Source of the DNA: an uncultured Alistipes sp.
GTDB taxonomy: Bacteria; Bacteroidota; Bacteroidia; Bacteroidales; Rikenellaceae
DNA: 64,000 nt
NCBI GenBank assembly: GCA_910587675.1
Contig: CAJUMU010000001.1
Location: forward strand, 62,001 to 126,000
Direction: 5' to 3'
The translations under genes were made by a program, and so were the position numbers. Positions 1 to 8,016 of this stretch are shown in pieces; positions within the stretch are counted from its first letter, which is position 1; each line of letters starts with the position of its first letter. The notes beneath the pieces are model-generated. The model made no database searches, was not told the origin of the DNA, and worked only from the letters and a program-made list of their open reading frames with translations.

Positions 1-563
1 GTCACGGGGTCGAGGTTTCCCGTCGGCTCATCGGCGAGCAGCAGGCGCGGAGCGTTCAGCAAAGCGCGGGCTATGACCAGACGCTGTTGTTCGCCGCCCG
101 ACAACTCGTGCGGCATCTTATAGGCCTTGTTGCTCAAACCCGCCACCGACAGTACCTCGTCGATGCGGCGGCGGATATCCGCCTCTTTTTTCCACCCCGT
201 GGCCTTCATCACGTCGTAAAGGTTGAAGAAGGCGTTGCGGTCGTCCAGCAACTGGTAATCCTGAAAGACTATGCCCATGCGGCGACGCAAGTGGGGGATG
301 TCTCCGCGTCTTAATCTTCGCAGATCCATACCCGCAACGCGACCCTCGCCCTCAAGGAGTTGAACCTCGGCATATAAAGTTTTGAGCAAAGTGCTTTTTC
401 CGCTGCCGACGCGGCCTATGAAATAGACCAGCTCGCCCGACGCGACCGTGAGATTCACATCCGACAACACCAACTCGTCGTCCGACTTTATACGGCGCGA
501 ATCGCCGTCGGAGTGATAAATAGCGACATTGCGCAACTCTACAACATTATTCGTCCTGTCCAT
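1..563 (-). CDS. FtsE-like ABC transporter ATP-binding protein (3' end outside window)
   Basis: This gene reads leftward off the window edge, so only the first ~187 codons are present. It starts at an ATG at 563. The visible part holds an ABC ATPase core: Walker A GRVGSGKST near residue 50, a Q-loop (IVFQDYQLL), the signature LSGGEQQR and a Walker B/D-loop region (LLLADEPTGNLDP). The order and the FQDYQLLDDRNAFFN segment resemble FtsE, the cytosolic ATPase that partners FtsX and controls peptidoglycan hydrolases at the septum. FtsX would lie outside the window, so a LolD/MacB-type ATPase cannot be fully excluded. An ~18-residue acidic insertion precedes the first core strand. Confidence 0.85.
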   Translation of the reverse strand, partial: MDRTNNVVELRNVAIYHSDGDSRRIKSDDELVLSDVNLTVASGELVYFIGRVGSGKSTLLKTLYAEVQLLEGEGRVAGMDLRRLRRGDIPHLRRRMGIVFQDYQLLDDRNAFFNLYDVMKATGWKKEADIRRRIDEVLSVAGLSNKAYKMPHELSGGEQQRLVIARALLNAPRLLLADEPTGNLDPV

Positions 564-704
564 CAGTTATGCGTAATTACTTTCCGTGGTTCGCGACGCT
601 CGCCGCCGCGGGCGGCAAAACTTCGCATCAACTTACAAAAATAGCCATTTTCCGCGAATCGGACAATAGGGGCAGAGGAAAAATAATTTTTCATCTCGAT
701 ATTT

Positions 705-801
705 CGATATCGCGATGCGATATCGGCAGTTCGCCGACGCCCCCACGCGGCGGACTGCAACTCGTTTTACACTCGTATGCGTCCTGCCGCCGTCGGCGAA
801 C
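705..801. repeat. dispersed two-hairpin intergenic repeat, copy 1
   Basis: Left hairpin CGATATCGC/GCGATATCG (705-725). It is followed by a long inverted repeat GTTCGCCGACG (729-739) and CGTCGGCGAAC (791-801) that encloses GCGGCGGACTGC. The same layout recurs near 10905, 21864 and 29547. This copy lies between the ssrA terminator and the FtsE-like gene. Confidence 0.85.
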
Positions 802-813
802 AGCCTCGCCATA

Positions 814-846
814 CAAAAAAAATGCGGTCCGAATCCGAACCGCATC
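814..846 (-). terminator. terminator of ssrA
   Basis: Read on the minus strand, a hairpin with stem ATGCGGT/ACCGCAT (822-845) is followed at once by a run of about nine T. It sits directly downstream of the tmRNA 3' end. Confidence 0.8.
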
Positions 847-853
847 GACCTCG

Positions 854-1254
854 TGGAGGCGGCGGGAGTCGAACCCGCGTCCAAACAAGGAGCCCCAAGG
901 CTTTCTACACGTTTATTCTGCGCTTGATCCTCTTGCGCGGGATGGCCGCAGACGACCTGACCCTTTGCCGCAGTCTCTTAAATCTCATACGGCAACCGAG
1001 ACGCATGCCGCACTATCCCTAAATTGATGATACCCCGTATGAACGAGCCGCTAAAGGGCGGAGCAGCCGTTCGGGATACTCGTCGTCAAGCCTCCTCGGG
1101 CCCGACGATTAAGCCGATTTTCCTTGAAAATTAGGCAGCGAGTGCATAGCTGTTATTGCCATTTGTAGTTCGAGTGTTGATATTTACGAGCTACCACACA
1201 ACGCTCGACGTGCTTACGAAAGAACTCTGCAAGCTGTCAAAACCGGTCGCCCCC
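854..1254 (-). ncRNA. ssrA: transfer-messenger RNA (tmRNA)
   Basis: tmRNA rescues ribosomes stalled on truncated mRNAs and adds a degradation tag. The 3' end on the minus strand has a tRNA-like T arm (GGGTTCGACTCCC). The last seven stem bases (CGCCTCC, then discriminator A) pair with the 5' end GGGGGCG at 1254, giving a seven-pair acceptor stem with one G-U. The genome continues with CGA after the discriminator, so CCA is not encoded and must be added. The tag reading frame is at 1160-1131: resume codon GGC, then AAT AAC AGC TAT GCA CTC GCT GCC and TAA, giving GNNSYALAA. The length of 401 nt is normal for the family. Confidence 0.96.
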
Positions 1255-1266
1255 GATCCGACGATG

Positions 1267-1274
1267 CAAAAATA
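1267..1274 (-). promoter_or_regulatory. promoter -7 box of ssrA
   Basis: TATTTTTG on the minus strand matches the Bacteroidetes TAnnTTTG box and lies 13 nt upstream of the tmRNA 5' end. Confidence 0.7.
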
Positions 1275-1324
1275 GTGAAAAAATTTATAAATCCGAATGC
1301 GGGATCGAAAATCTTTCCGCACGA

Positions 1325-2416
1325 TCAACCGATGATCCACTTGCTTTTGGGCAGGAACGATATCAACTTGGCCGTAACATAACAACTTACGAAGGTGGCG
1401 ACGGCTATGCTCGGTATCGCCGCGACGGTAGGCAGCGCCAATGTGTTCTTGAACACTCCGACCCACAACCCGAGCCAGAATATGTGCATCAGGAACATGC
1501 CGTAACTCAACTTCGACATGTCGGTCACGATACGCGGAGCCTCGGGAGCCGATATGCAGGTGAAGAGCAGGAACGTTCCTAACGTAAGCGTCACGCAGTT
1601 GATCGTGCAAAACGCCCATCCGACCTCAAGCACGGGCGTCTCGAGGATCACGCCCGGGACCGCCTGCGCATAGAACGAATATATGGTCGCCGCCGCGCCA
1701 GCCGTCATCGCCGCGAATCCCACTGCCAGCCTTTTGGCGCGGCTCCAGTCGAGATGCACGCGTATGTAGTGCGCCAGCACCATATATCCCACGTAACCCG
1801 AGAAATTCCACAACATGTGGTATTCGTTCCAGAAGCACTGTCCCCACACCTCGCCGAACCAGCGGTTGAGATAAGGTATGCAAGTCGAGAGCAGGAACAG
1901 TCCGATGAAGAACAACTCCTCGCGCGCCGTCGCCTTTTCGAGCCAAGGCGATATGATCGGAATGAACAGATAGAGGCCTATCAAAGGATACATGAACCAG
2001 AAATGTCCCGCCATGGTGGGGAAATTGAGGAAAAACCGCGAGAGGTCCCTCGCCGACGTCGCCCCGTCGATCTGTCCCCACAGCATCGGCAGGGTGCTGT
2101 AAAGGATCATGAAAACCGCCAGCGGAGGCAGGATGCGTTTGAAACGGCGGGCATAGAACTGCCATGAAGTCTGCTCGCGCTTCATCGGCGCCAACAGGAA
2201 TGTCGATACGATCATGAACAGAGGCACCGACATGCGCGAAAATCCGTCGTAAAGCGACACCCATAATCTGTCGCTCTCGTCGGCCAGAAACGACTGCGGT
2301 CCCGCCATATCGGTCGAGCCTTCTGCCCCGTAAAAATTCTCGCTCGCGTGCACCAGCATCACGAGGAAGCAGGCGAATACGCGGACGTAATCGAGAAATG
2401 CTACACGTTTTACCAT
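1325..2416 (-). CDS. acyltransferase-3 family membrane protein
   Basis: A 363-residue integral membrane protein of the acyltransferase-3 (OafA/YrhL-like) family, which transfers O-acyl groups to surface sugars or other exported substrates. The N-terminus (LDYVRVFACFLVMLVHASENF) carries the family's helix-1 pattern with the conserved R and H. A SRMSVPLFMIVSTFLLAP segment follows, and about ten hydrophobic helices run to the C-terminus. The ATG at 2416 is supported by a -7 box 40 bp upstream. It stands alone between ssrA and a divergent lrgAB pair, so the substrate cannot be inferred from context. Confidence 0.85.
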   Translation of the reverse strand: MVKRVAFLDYVRVFACFLVMLVHASENFYGAEGSTDMAGPQSFLADESDRLWVSLYDGFSRMSVPLFMIVSTFLLAPMKREQTSWQFYARRFKRILPPLAVFMILYSTLPMLWGQIDGATSARDLSRFFLNFPTMAGHFWFMYPLIGLYLFIPIISPWLEKATAREELFFIGLFLLSTCIPYLNRWFGEVWGQCFWNEYHMLWNFSGYVGYMVLAHYIRVHLDWSRAKRLAVGFAAMTAGAAATIYSFYAQAVPGVILETPVLEVGWAFCTINCVTLTLGTFLLFTCISAPEAPRIVTDMSKLSYGMFLMHIFWLGLWVGVFKNTLALPTVAAIPSIAVATFVSCYVTAKLISFLPKSKWIIG

Positions 2417-2455
2417 TTATCAAGTCAAGTTATCGGGATTAATATTTTCGCTCGA

Positions 2456-2463
2456 CAAAGATA
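2456..2463 (-). promoter_or_regulatory. promoter -7 box of the acyltransferase gene
   Basis: TATCTTTG on the minus strand (TAnnTTTG). A TTTG -33 box (complement of 2484-2487) lies 20 nt further upstream. Confidence 0.7.
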
Positions 2464-2517
2464 CCTCGCCAAGTCGAATAAAGCAAACTCCCGATTACAA
2501 CGATGCGGATTTGTCGC

Positions 2518-2525
2518 TACATTTG
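2518..2525 (+). promoter_or_regulatory. possible promoter -7 box of lrgAB
   Basis: TACATTTG on the + strand fits TAnnTTTG. It would give a ~165-nt leader that contains the 2600-2655 hairpin. No clear -33 box was seen. Confidence 0.4.
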
Positions 2526-2599
2526 CGCCGTGTTAGTGAACAAGATCGGAACTATCCGTTTCAAGGTTGTAAAATAATTGCGGCTCGATAGAGCCGTGC

Positions 2600-2655
2600 G
2601 AGCCGTAGCCTCGCCCCGCGGAGGCTCGCTATCGCTTCCTCCGCAGGCTACGCTC
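2600..2655. repeat. long hairpin in the lrgAB leader
   Basis: Nested inverted repeats GAGC-GTAGCCT (2600-2611) with AGGCTAC-GCTC (2645-2655), and GCGGAGG (2618-2624) with CCTCCGC (2638-2644). It has no T-run after it, so it is not an obvious terminator for either strand. Confidence 0.6.
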
Positions 2656-2699
2656 GCAACCCGCACCCGAAACGAATAATTCCCTAAAATATCGACGAT

Positions 2700-3035
2700 A
2701 TGACAGGTATTTTCGCGATTCTGGCGTGCTGGTGCGCAGGCAATCTGCTCAGCATGCTTATCGGCGGTTACGTCTCGGGCAACATAATCGGTATGGTGCT
2801 CCTCTATGCCGCTCTGCATTTTCGGATAGTCAAGGCTGCCGATGTCGCTCCGACGGCCAAATTTCTGCTCGGGACGATGGCTCTGTTCTTCGTGCCGTTC
2901 GGCGTGGGTCTGATGGTCTCGTACCGCGCCATAGCGGACAATCTGCCCGCCATAGTCATAGCGAGCGCGGTGAGCACGGTGTTGGTCATAGCGGTTATAG
3001 GATTGGTTTATCAAAAGATGAATAAAAGGGTATGA
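2700..3035 (+). CDS. lrgA: CidA/LrgA family holin-like protein
   Basis: A 111-residue protein with four hydrophobic segments and the family pattern AGNLLSMLIGGYVSGNIIGMVLLY near residues 13-36. LrgA/CidA proteins are small membrane proteins linked to control of murein hydrolase activity and export of small metabolites at the cytoplasmic membrane. Its stop codon overlaps the start of the LrgB-type gene by ATGA, so the two are almost certainly co-translated. The family match is clear; the physiological role in Bacteroidetes is not established from sequence. Confidence 0.85.
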   Translation: MTGIFAILACWCAGNLLSMLIGGYVSGNIIGMVLLYAALHFRIVKAADVAPTAKFLLGTMALFFVPFGVGLMVSYRAIADNLPAIVIASAVSTVLVIAVIGLVYQKMNKRV

Positions 3036-3727
3036 TTCAGGAATTTTTGGAGTCGCAGATATTTCTGCTGGCCGCCACCGCGGCTCTCTATTGCGGAGGC
3101 ATGGCCCTCTATCGCCGCACGGGGTCGGCGCTGTGCCATCCCGTCGTCATAACATTCATCGCGATGATCGGCCTTTTGAAGCTGTTCGACATACCTTATG
3201 AGAAATACCGCGAGGCCACGCGCCTGCTCGATTTCGGACTCGGAATGTCGGTGGTGGCGTTGGGATATCTGCTCTATGAGCAGGAGGAGCGGATGAAGGG
3301 ACAAGTGCTGTCGATCCTCACCTCCATAACCCTCGGTTGCTTGGTCGGCATCCTGAGCGTGGTATACATAGCAAAATGGTTCGGCGCCACGCGCATGATC
3401 CAGAACTCCATCGCCATGAAGTCGGTCACCGTGCCCATCGCGGTCACGATCTCCGAGAATATCGGCGGCGACATGTCCATAACCTCGGTCGTGGTGTTCG
3501 TGGTGGGGATCTTCGGCGCGCTGATCGGCTTCGCGTTCATGCGCATACTGAAGATCGACGACCCTATGGCTCGGGGATTGGCGATGGGTTCGGCGGCTCA
3601 CGGCATAGGCACCGCGCGATCGATCGAGGAGGGCGCGGTCGAGGGGGCGTTGAGCGGTCTGGCAATGGCTCTTATGGGAGTCGCTACGGCTTTGCTGGCG
3701 CCGTTGCTGGAGAGATTTTTGTATTAA
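3032..3727 (+). CDS. lrgB: LrgB/CidB family membrane protein
   Basis: A 231-residue multi-helix membrane protein. Typical LrgB features are the segment KSVTVPIAVTISENIGG (about residues 130-146) and, near the C-terminus, MGSAAHGIGTARSIEEG, the conserved GSxxHGxGTA block. The start overlaps the lrgA stop by 4 nt, so the pair form one translational unit. LrgB works with LrgA; plant and bacterial homologues have been tied to glycolate/pyruvate-type export and to control of autolysis. No regulator of the LytSR type is visible next to it. Confidence 0.87.
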   Translation: MIQEFLESQIFLLAATAALYCGGMALYRRTGSALCHPVVITFIAMIGLLKLFDIPYEKYREATRLLDFGLGMSVVALGYLLYEQEERMKGQVLSILTSITLGCLVGILSVVYIAKWFGATRMIQNSIAMKSVTVPIAVTISENIGGDMSITSVVVFVVGIFGALIGFAFMRILKIDDPMARGLAMGSAAHGIGTARSIEEGAVEGALSGLAMALMGVATALLAPLLERFLY

Positions 3728-3865
3728 CCGCTCCGGCAAAGCCGTGTGCAGGCCACAGCCTATCCCCGCGGCCGTCTATGGTATTTTTTCACCGCATTCC
3801 GACCGATAAAAACTACAAATAGGAGATTTTGCGCCCGTTTATTCTTAAAATTATTTAATTAATAC

Positions 3866-3873
3866 TATCTTTG
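3866..3873 (+). promoter_or_regulatory. promoter -7 box of the YidE-like transporter
   Basis: TATCTTTG lies 38 bp before the ATG in an AT-rich stretch. The -33 element is weak. Confidence 0.6.
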
Positions 3874-3911
3874 CGCTTCATTAGATTAGGTTAATTATTT
3901 ACAATCGAAGT

Positions 3912-5579
3912 ATGGACTGGTTATACTCTCTTTTCATGGGCGAAGGCATAGCGCATACCGTTTTGGTGCTTTCGCTGGTGATTACCGTGGGTATCATGCT
4001 GGGAAAGATCAAGATCTGCGGCATTTCGTTCGGCGTCACATGGATTCTGTTCGTCGGCATCGCTGCGGGGCATTTCGGCATGACCGTGGATCACAACACA
4101 TTGCATTTCATCAAGGAATTCGGACTCATCCTGTTCGTCTTCTCCATAGGTTTGCAGGTAGGCCCGGGATTCTTCTCTTCGTTCAAGGAGGGCGGAATCA
4201 AACTGGTGGGATGCGCGGCGGCCATTGTGGCTCTGGGCGCTCTGACCACCTATGTCATTCATCTGGTCACGGGCACTCCCATGCCGACGATGGTGGGCGT
4301 GATGTCGGGCGCGGTGACCAACACCCCGGGACTCGGCGCGGCGCAGCAGGCATACGCCGACGCGTCGGGCATCAACGATCCCTCGATAGCCTTGGGTTAC
4401 GCCGTGGCCTATCCGTTGGGCGTCGTGGGTATAATCATGACGTTGATAATCATCCGTTTCATTACCCGCGTCGATTTCGCCGAGGAGAACAAGGCTTTGG
4501 AGGCCATAAGCAGCGAACGCACCAACGCCGACAAGTTGTCGGTGGTCTTCACCAACGGAGCGTTGGAGGGGCAAAACATCGCCCACCTGCGCGAGTTGAT
4601 AAACCGCTCGTTCGTCATTTCGCGCATCATGCACGAGGACGGCACGATCGTCATCGCCGACGGCGACAGCGTGCTTAAGATCGGCGACCGTCTGCGCGTA
4701 ATATGCTCGGCTGACGACAGCGAGGCCGTGGTGGCGTTCTTCGGCCAGCAGATCGAGATGAGCATGGAGGATTGGGGACAGGGGCAGACTCCGCAGAGCC
4801 AGCTCGTATCGCGCCGCATAATCATCACCAAACCCTCGATCAACGGCAAGCGTCTCTCGGACCTGCATCTGCGCACCAAATACGGCATCAATATCACCCG
4901 CATCAACCGCGCGGGCATCGACCTCATACCTTATCAGGGCATGGAGTTGCAGATGGGCGACCGCGTAATGGTCGTAGGCAACGAACACGCCATCGAGCAG
5001 GTTGCGAACGTGCTCGGAAACTCGCTGAAAAAGCTGCGCCAGCCGCAACTGCTCACCATATTCTTCGGAATCGCTTTGGGCGTGCTCCTCGGCTCGATTC
5101 CGTTGATGAACATTCCCCAGCCCGTGAAACTCGGTCTGGCGGGAGGTCCGCTCATCGTCGCGATTCTGGTGGGCCGTTTCGGACCGCACTTCCACTTGGT
5201 GACCTATACCACCATGAGCGCCAACCTCATGTTGCGCGAGGTGGGACTGGCCATGTTCCTCGCGGGAGTGGGCATAGGCGCGGGCGACGGATTCGTCGAC
5301 GCCATAGTGAACGGCGGATACCGATGGGTAGGTTACGGCGTAATCATAACGATGGTTCCCATACTCGTGGTCGGTCTCTTCGCCCGACTGAAGCTCAAGA
5401 TGAACTACTACACTCTCATGGGACTCATCGCGGGCAGCACGACCGATCCCCCCGCATTGGGATACGCCAACGCCACGGCGGGCAACGACATGCCTGCGGT
5501 AGGGTATGCGACGGTATATCCCGTGGTGATGTTCCTGCGAGTTCTCACAGCGCAGCTGTTGATACTCATGGTGCTGTAA
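3912..5579 (+). CDS. YidE/YbjL (AspT-type) duplicated-domain transporter
   Basis: A 555-residue membrane protein with the split architecture of the aspartate:alanine exchanger group. A first membrane half (about 10-185) contains SGAVTNTPGLGAAQ at 132-145. Two RCK_C (TrkA-C-like) cytosolic domains follow (about 208-282 and 299-372). A second membrane half contains the matching AGSTTDPPALGYA block. The two GS/GA-x-T-x-T/D-P-x-LG blocks are the duplicated transport signature. The substrate is unknown; the family includes the AspT antiporter, but YidE/YbjL members are mostly uncharacterised. It has its own promoter and terminator. Confidence 0.88.
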   Translation: MDWLYSLFMGEGIAHTVLVLSLVITVGIMLGKIKICGISFGVTWILFVGIAAGHFGMTVDHNTLHFIKEFGLILFVFSIGLQVGPGFFSSFKEGGIKLVGCAAAIVALGALTTYVIHLVTGTPMPTMVGVMSGAVTNTPGLGAAQQAYADASGINDPSIALGYAVAYPLGVVGIIMTLIIIRFITRVDFAEENKALEAISSERTNADKLSVVFTNGALEGQNIAHLRELINRSFVISRIMHEDGTIVIADGDSVLKIGDRLRVICSADDSEAVVAFFGQQIEMSMEDWGQGQTPQSQLVSRRIIITKPSINGKRLSDLHLRTKYGINITRINRAGIDLIPYQGMELQMGDRVMVVGNEHAIEQVANVLGNSLKKLRQPQLLTIFFGIALGVLLGSIPLMNIPQPVKLGLAGGPLIVAILVGRFGPHFHLVTYTTMSANLMLREVGLAMFLAGVGIGAGDGFVDAIVNGGYRWVGYGVIITMVPILVVGLFARLKLKMNYYTLMGLIAGSTTDPPALGYANATAGNDMPAVGYATVYPVVMFLRVLTAQLLILMVL

Positions 5580-5600
5580 CGGGAATAGAAAAAAGGTTCA

Positions 5601-5636
5601 GGGAGATCGGCTTATCGGCGGTCTCCCCCTTTTTTA
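5601..5636 (+). terminator. terminator of the YidE-like gene
   Basis: Stem GGGAGA...TCTCCC (5601-5627) followed by a T-rich run. It overlaps the end of the small convergent gene on the minus strand. Confidence 0.7.
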
Positions 5637-5779
5637 TTCGTGCGATAGGGGCATACCGAATCGCCGCACGCGTCGCATTTGGAGTATTTGCGGACACGCA
5701 TGCCGCGGATCACGGCTCTGACGAGCCACATAAATACGGCCGCGCCGATCACGTACACTATGATGTTCTGCCAATTCAT
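5612..5779 (-). CDS. small FeoB-associated Cys-rich type membrane protein
   Basis: A 55-residue protein starting at the ATG at 5779. One transmembrane helix (IIVYVIGAAVFMWLVRAVI) is followed by a basic linker and the Cys motif CDACGDSVC, the pattern of the short FeoB-associated Cys-rich membrane proteins. No feoB gene is adjacent, so the name describes the family resemblance only. A longer reading to 5905 exists, but a good -7 box (5797-5804) lies just upstream of the chosen ATG and would fall inside the longer reading. The 3' end overlaps the terminator of the convergent transporter gene. Confidence 0.72.
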   Translation of the reverse strand: MNWQNIIVYVIGAAVFMWLVRAVIRGMRVRKYSKCDACGDSVCPYRTNKKGGDRR

Positions 5780-5796
5780 GATATCGATTTCTGCTG

Positions 5797-5804
5797 CAAA
5801 TATA
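5797..5804 (-). promoter_or_regulatory. promoter -7 box of the small Cys-rich membrane protein gene
   Basis: TATATTTG on the minus strand, 17 bp upstream of the ATG at 5779. It fixes the short start. Confidence 0.65.
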
Positions 5805-6015
5805 ACGATTTTCGCGTCCCCGCGCGCTCCCGACGACAAACCTCGCGAGGAGAGTGATGACTTTTCGCATAGAGACAAGATTTGATCCATAATCCGAACG
5901 GACAAAAAACATGCCGCGAGCGATTCGGATCATCGCAACCGAGGGATATATGTCGACATAGTAATCGTTTAATCGTGTTTTTTCTGAGAAATTAGTTGGA
6001 ATTTGGAAAATTTCG

Positions 6016-6023
6016 TATATTTG
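6016..6023 (+). promoter_or_regulatory. promoter -7 box of the histone H1-like gene
   Basis: TATATTTG with an upstream TTG (5996-5998) at 17-nt spacing. It lies 35 bp before the ATG at 6059. Confidence 0.7.
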
Positions 6024-6058
6024 CGAAGATTAACAAACCAATAAACCGTTTATTTATT

Positions 6059-6235
6059 ATGAAGAATTTGGTAGATCAGATTAACGCTCAGATCGAAGTA
6101 TTCTCGGCCAACGCTTCGGCTCAGGTCGAGAAGAACAACAAAGCCGCAGGTACTCGCGCACGTAAGGCTGCTCTGGAGCTTACTAAACTCCTCAAGGAGT
6201 TCCGTAAGATTTCGGTAGAAGAGGCTAAGAAATAG
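6059..6235 (+). CDS. histone H1-like (Hc1 family) DNA-binding protein
   Basis: A 58-residue, Lys-rich, largely helical protein (starts MKNLVDQINAQ, ends SVEEAKK) matching the short histone H1/Hc1-like proteins common in Bacteroidetes. These bind DNA without clear sequence preference and are thought to help organise the nucleoid. A basic, Ala-rich centre (KAAGTRARKAALELTKLLKEFRK) supports this. An upstream in-frame extension to 5996 is rejected because the promoter -7 box at 6016 lies inside it. The gene is a single-gene unit with a strong terminator, typical of a highly expressed small protein. Confidence 0.82.
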   Translation: MKNLVDQINAQIEVFSANASAQVEKNNKAAGTRARKAALELTKLLKEFRKISVEEAKK

Positions 6236-6258
6236 TCGCCCGAATCGTTTTACAAGAC

Positions 6259-6297
6259 AAAATGCTGTCTCCCGAGAGGTGGACAGCATTTTTGTTT
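6259..6297 (+). terminator. terminator of the histone H1-like gene
   Basis: Perfect 11-bp stem AAAATGCTGTC/GACAGCATTTT (6259-6292) followed by TTTGTTT. Confidence 0.85.
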
Positions 6298-6334
6298 CGT
6301 CGTTTGTTCGCCCCCTTTTCGCGGGCACTCTCTT

Positions 6335-8014
6335 TTACGGTCTCAATATACCGTGACGCGCGAACAGGTCGCGCTGCATGGCGTCGATACCTATGTTCTC
6401 GTCCAACGGCACGGCGTTGTTATGATCGTCGAGATAGAATCTCCGAGCCTCCGCGTCGAACTCCTCGCTGAGCAGCGATACCGATTCGTCCACATACTCC
6501 GAGCGTATCGAAGCCATGTCGGCCATCGTGTGGAACACGCAGTGAGTATTCGCGGGCGCCGACAGATTGCGTCGTGCCGCCGCGACCTTGCGCGGAAACA
6601 GCGAGCGATATTCGGGCGAGAACCAAGCCAGCGAAGCCACGTGCAGTTGATAGTAGGTGACGGTGGGCGAGGAGTGCAAGAACCTCGAATCGCACTTGTC
6701 GAGCAGATCCTCGCCGTGGTCGGCGCAATAGAACAACGCCGTCGAGGCCCGCGTGCCTTCGAGCGTGCGGATCGTCTCGGCTATGACGTGGTCGGTATAC
6801 AATATCGAGTTGTCGTACGCGTTGAGTATCATTTCGCGGTTCTTGGCGTTTATGGCCACATCGTCGTCGGGTGCAAACACGGCGTATTCGCGCGGATATC
6901 GCTGGTGGTAGCTGAAATGCGAGCCGTAAGAGTGCAGTATGAACAGTATGCGCGGCGAAGGATCGTTCTCTATAGCCTCGCGCATGGCATCCACCATCTG
7001 CATGTCGTAACGCGGCGCGTCGATGTATATCAAGTGGTCGGCGTCGCTCGCCAAATGATCTATCATCGCCCCTTGCGGCGACTGGTTCGATATGAAGTAG
7101 GTGGTGAATCCCGCTTCGCCGAAGAGCGCGGGAATGCCTTTGCGGCGATAGAGTTCGTCGTGCTGCGAGGTGTGGATCGACGAAAGTATCATCGGCACGC
7201 TCTTGTGGGTGGTGTTGCTCTGCGTTATGACGTTGCGGAACACCGTTATGTCGTCGCGTTTCGAAAGCTCGGGGTTGGTTCTGCGATCATATCCGTACAG
7301 CTGCCAGTCGGCCGCGCGCGCCGCCTCGCCTATAATCAATACGTATATCTCGCGGCAGTCGGGCAGCGTGTCGCGCCGCACGCCGTACGAAAATTCGGCC
7401 GAGGTGCTGTCGAATCTGTTTATCTTGCGCGTCTCCGAGATGGCGAGTCCGAGATTGTAGCTTACATTCACGGGGAAAACCTCGTCGCGCAGCACATGAC
7501 GCGCCTCGCCGCGGCATCCGATCGCCAATACCAGACACCCCGCCGCGAAGATCGCGCCGCCACACGCGAACATCGCCTTGCGGGCCGAGGAGGGCAACTC
7601 CGCCTTTTTGTGAATATGTACGGCGGCGACCCACAACAGCGGCAGATAGACCGCGCACACGGCGATTACGGAGGGATATATGTTGCTCAACAGCTCTGTC
7701 GCCTCGCCCGGGTTGGTCGTCATCAGGTTCAGAAACATGTCGGTGGCAATGACCGAGTTGCCGAACAGATACGACAGCACTATCTGGAACGCGCTGAAAA
7801 ATATGAATATGAATCCCCACCAGACCATGCGTCCCGACCGTCGCGAGAGAGCCGCGAATAGGGTATAGAATCCGAGCGGCAGAAGTATGCCCGCCAACGT
7901 CGCGGCGAACGGATTGCGCTCGGTGTATGCCAGAATCGCCACGGGCAGCATGAGCGATGCGATGAATGCGACGGAGAGTCGCAACGGGTTGTATTTCTTT
8001 GTCTTTTCGTCCAT
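6335..8014 (-). CDS. EptA-like phosphoethanolamine transferase (sulfatase fold)
   Basis: A 559-residue inner-membrane enzyme with four to five N-terminal helices (to about residue 165) and a periplasmic alkaline-phosphatase/sulfatase-fold domain. The family block IGEAARAADWQLYGYDRRTNP starts at 228, with the metal ligand E230. The likely nucleophile is T269 in SNTTHKSVP; the 39-residue spacing equals that of the known Glu/Thr pair in MCR-1. The CADHGEDLLDKC block supplies the later Asp/His metal ligands. Such enzymes move phosphoethanolamine from phosphatidylethanolamine to lipid A or other surface glycans. It follows the Omp85-type gene by 2 nt, so they share an operon. Confidence 0.85.
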   Translation of the reverse strand: MDEKTKKYNPLRLSVAFIASLMLPVAILAYTERNPFAATLAGILLPLGFYTLFAALSRRSGRMVWWGFIFIFFSAFQIVLSYLFGNSVIATDMFLNLMTTNPGEATELLSNIYPSVIAVCAVYLPLLWVAAVHIHKKAELPSSARKAMFACGGAIFAAGCLVLAIGCRGEARHVLRDEVFPVNVSYNLGLAISETRKINRFDSTSAEFSYGVRRDTLPDCREIYVLIIGEAARAADWQLYGYDRRTNPELSKRDDITVFRNVITQSNTTHKSVPMILSSIHTSQHDELYRRKGIPALFGEAGFTTYFISNQSPQGAMIDHLASDADHLIYIDAPRYDMQMVDAMREAIENDPSPRILFILHSYGSHFSYHQRYPREYAVFAPDDDVAINAKNREMILNAYDNSILYTDHVIAETIRTLEGTRASTALFYCADHGEDLLDKCDSRFLHSSPTVTYYQLHVASLAWFSPEYRSLFPRKVAAARRNLSAPANTHCVFHTMADMASIRSEYVDESVSLLSEEFDAEARRFYLDDHNNAVPLDENIGIDAMQRDLFARHGILRP

Positions 8015-8016
8015 TG

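Noticed and set aside
569..1027. Apparent coding frames between 569 and 1027 on both strands
   Set aside because: They cross the dispersed repeat, the ssrA terminator and tmRNA, and have no family features.
7280..7350. EptA-like protein reads GEAAR where many relatives read GETAR, suggesting a lost nucleophile
   Set aside because: The catalytic Thr of this family is further along; T269 in SNTTHKSVP lies 39 residues after E230, the same spacing as in MCR-1, so the active site looks intact.
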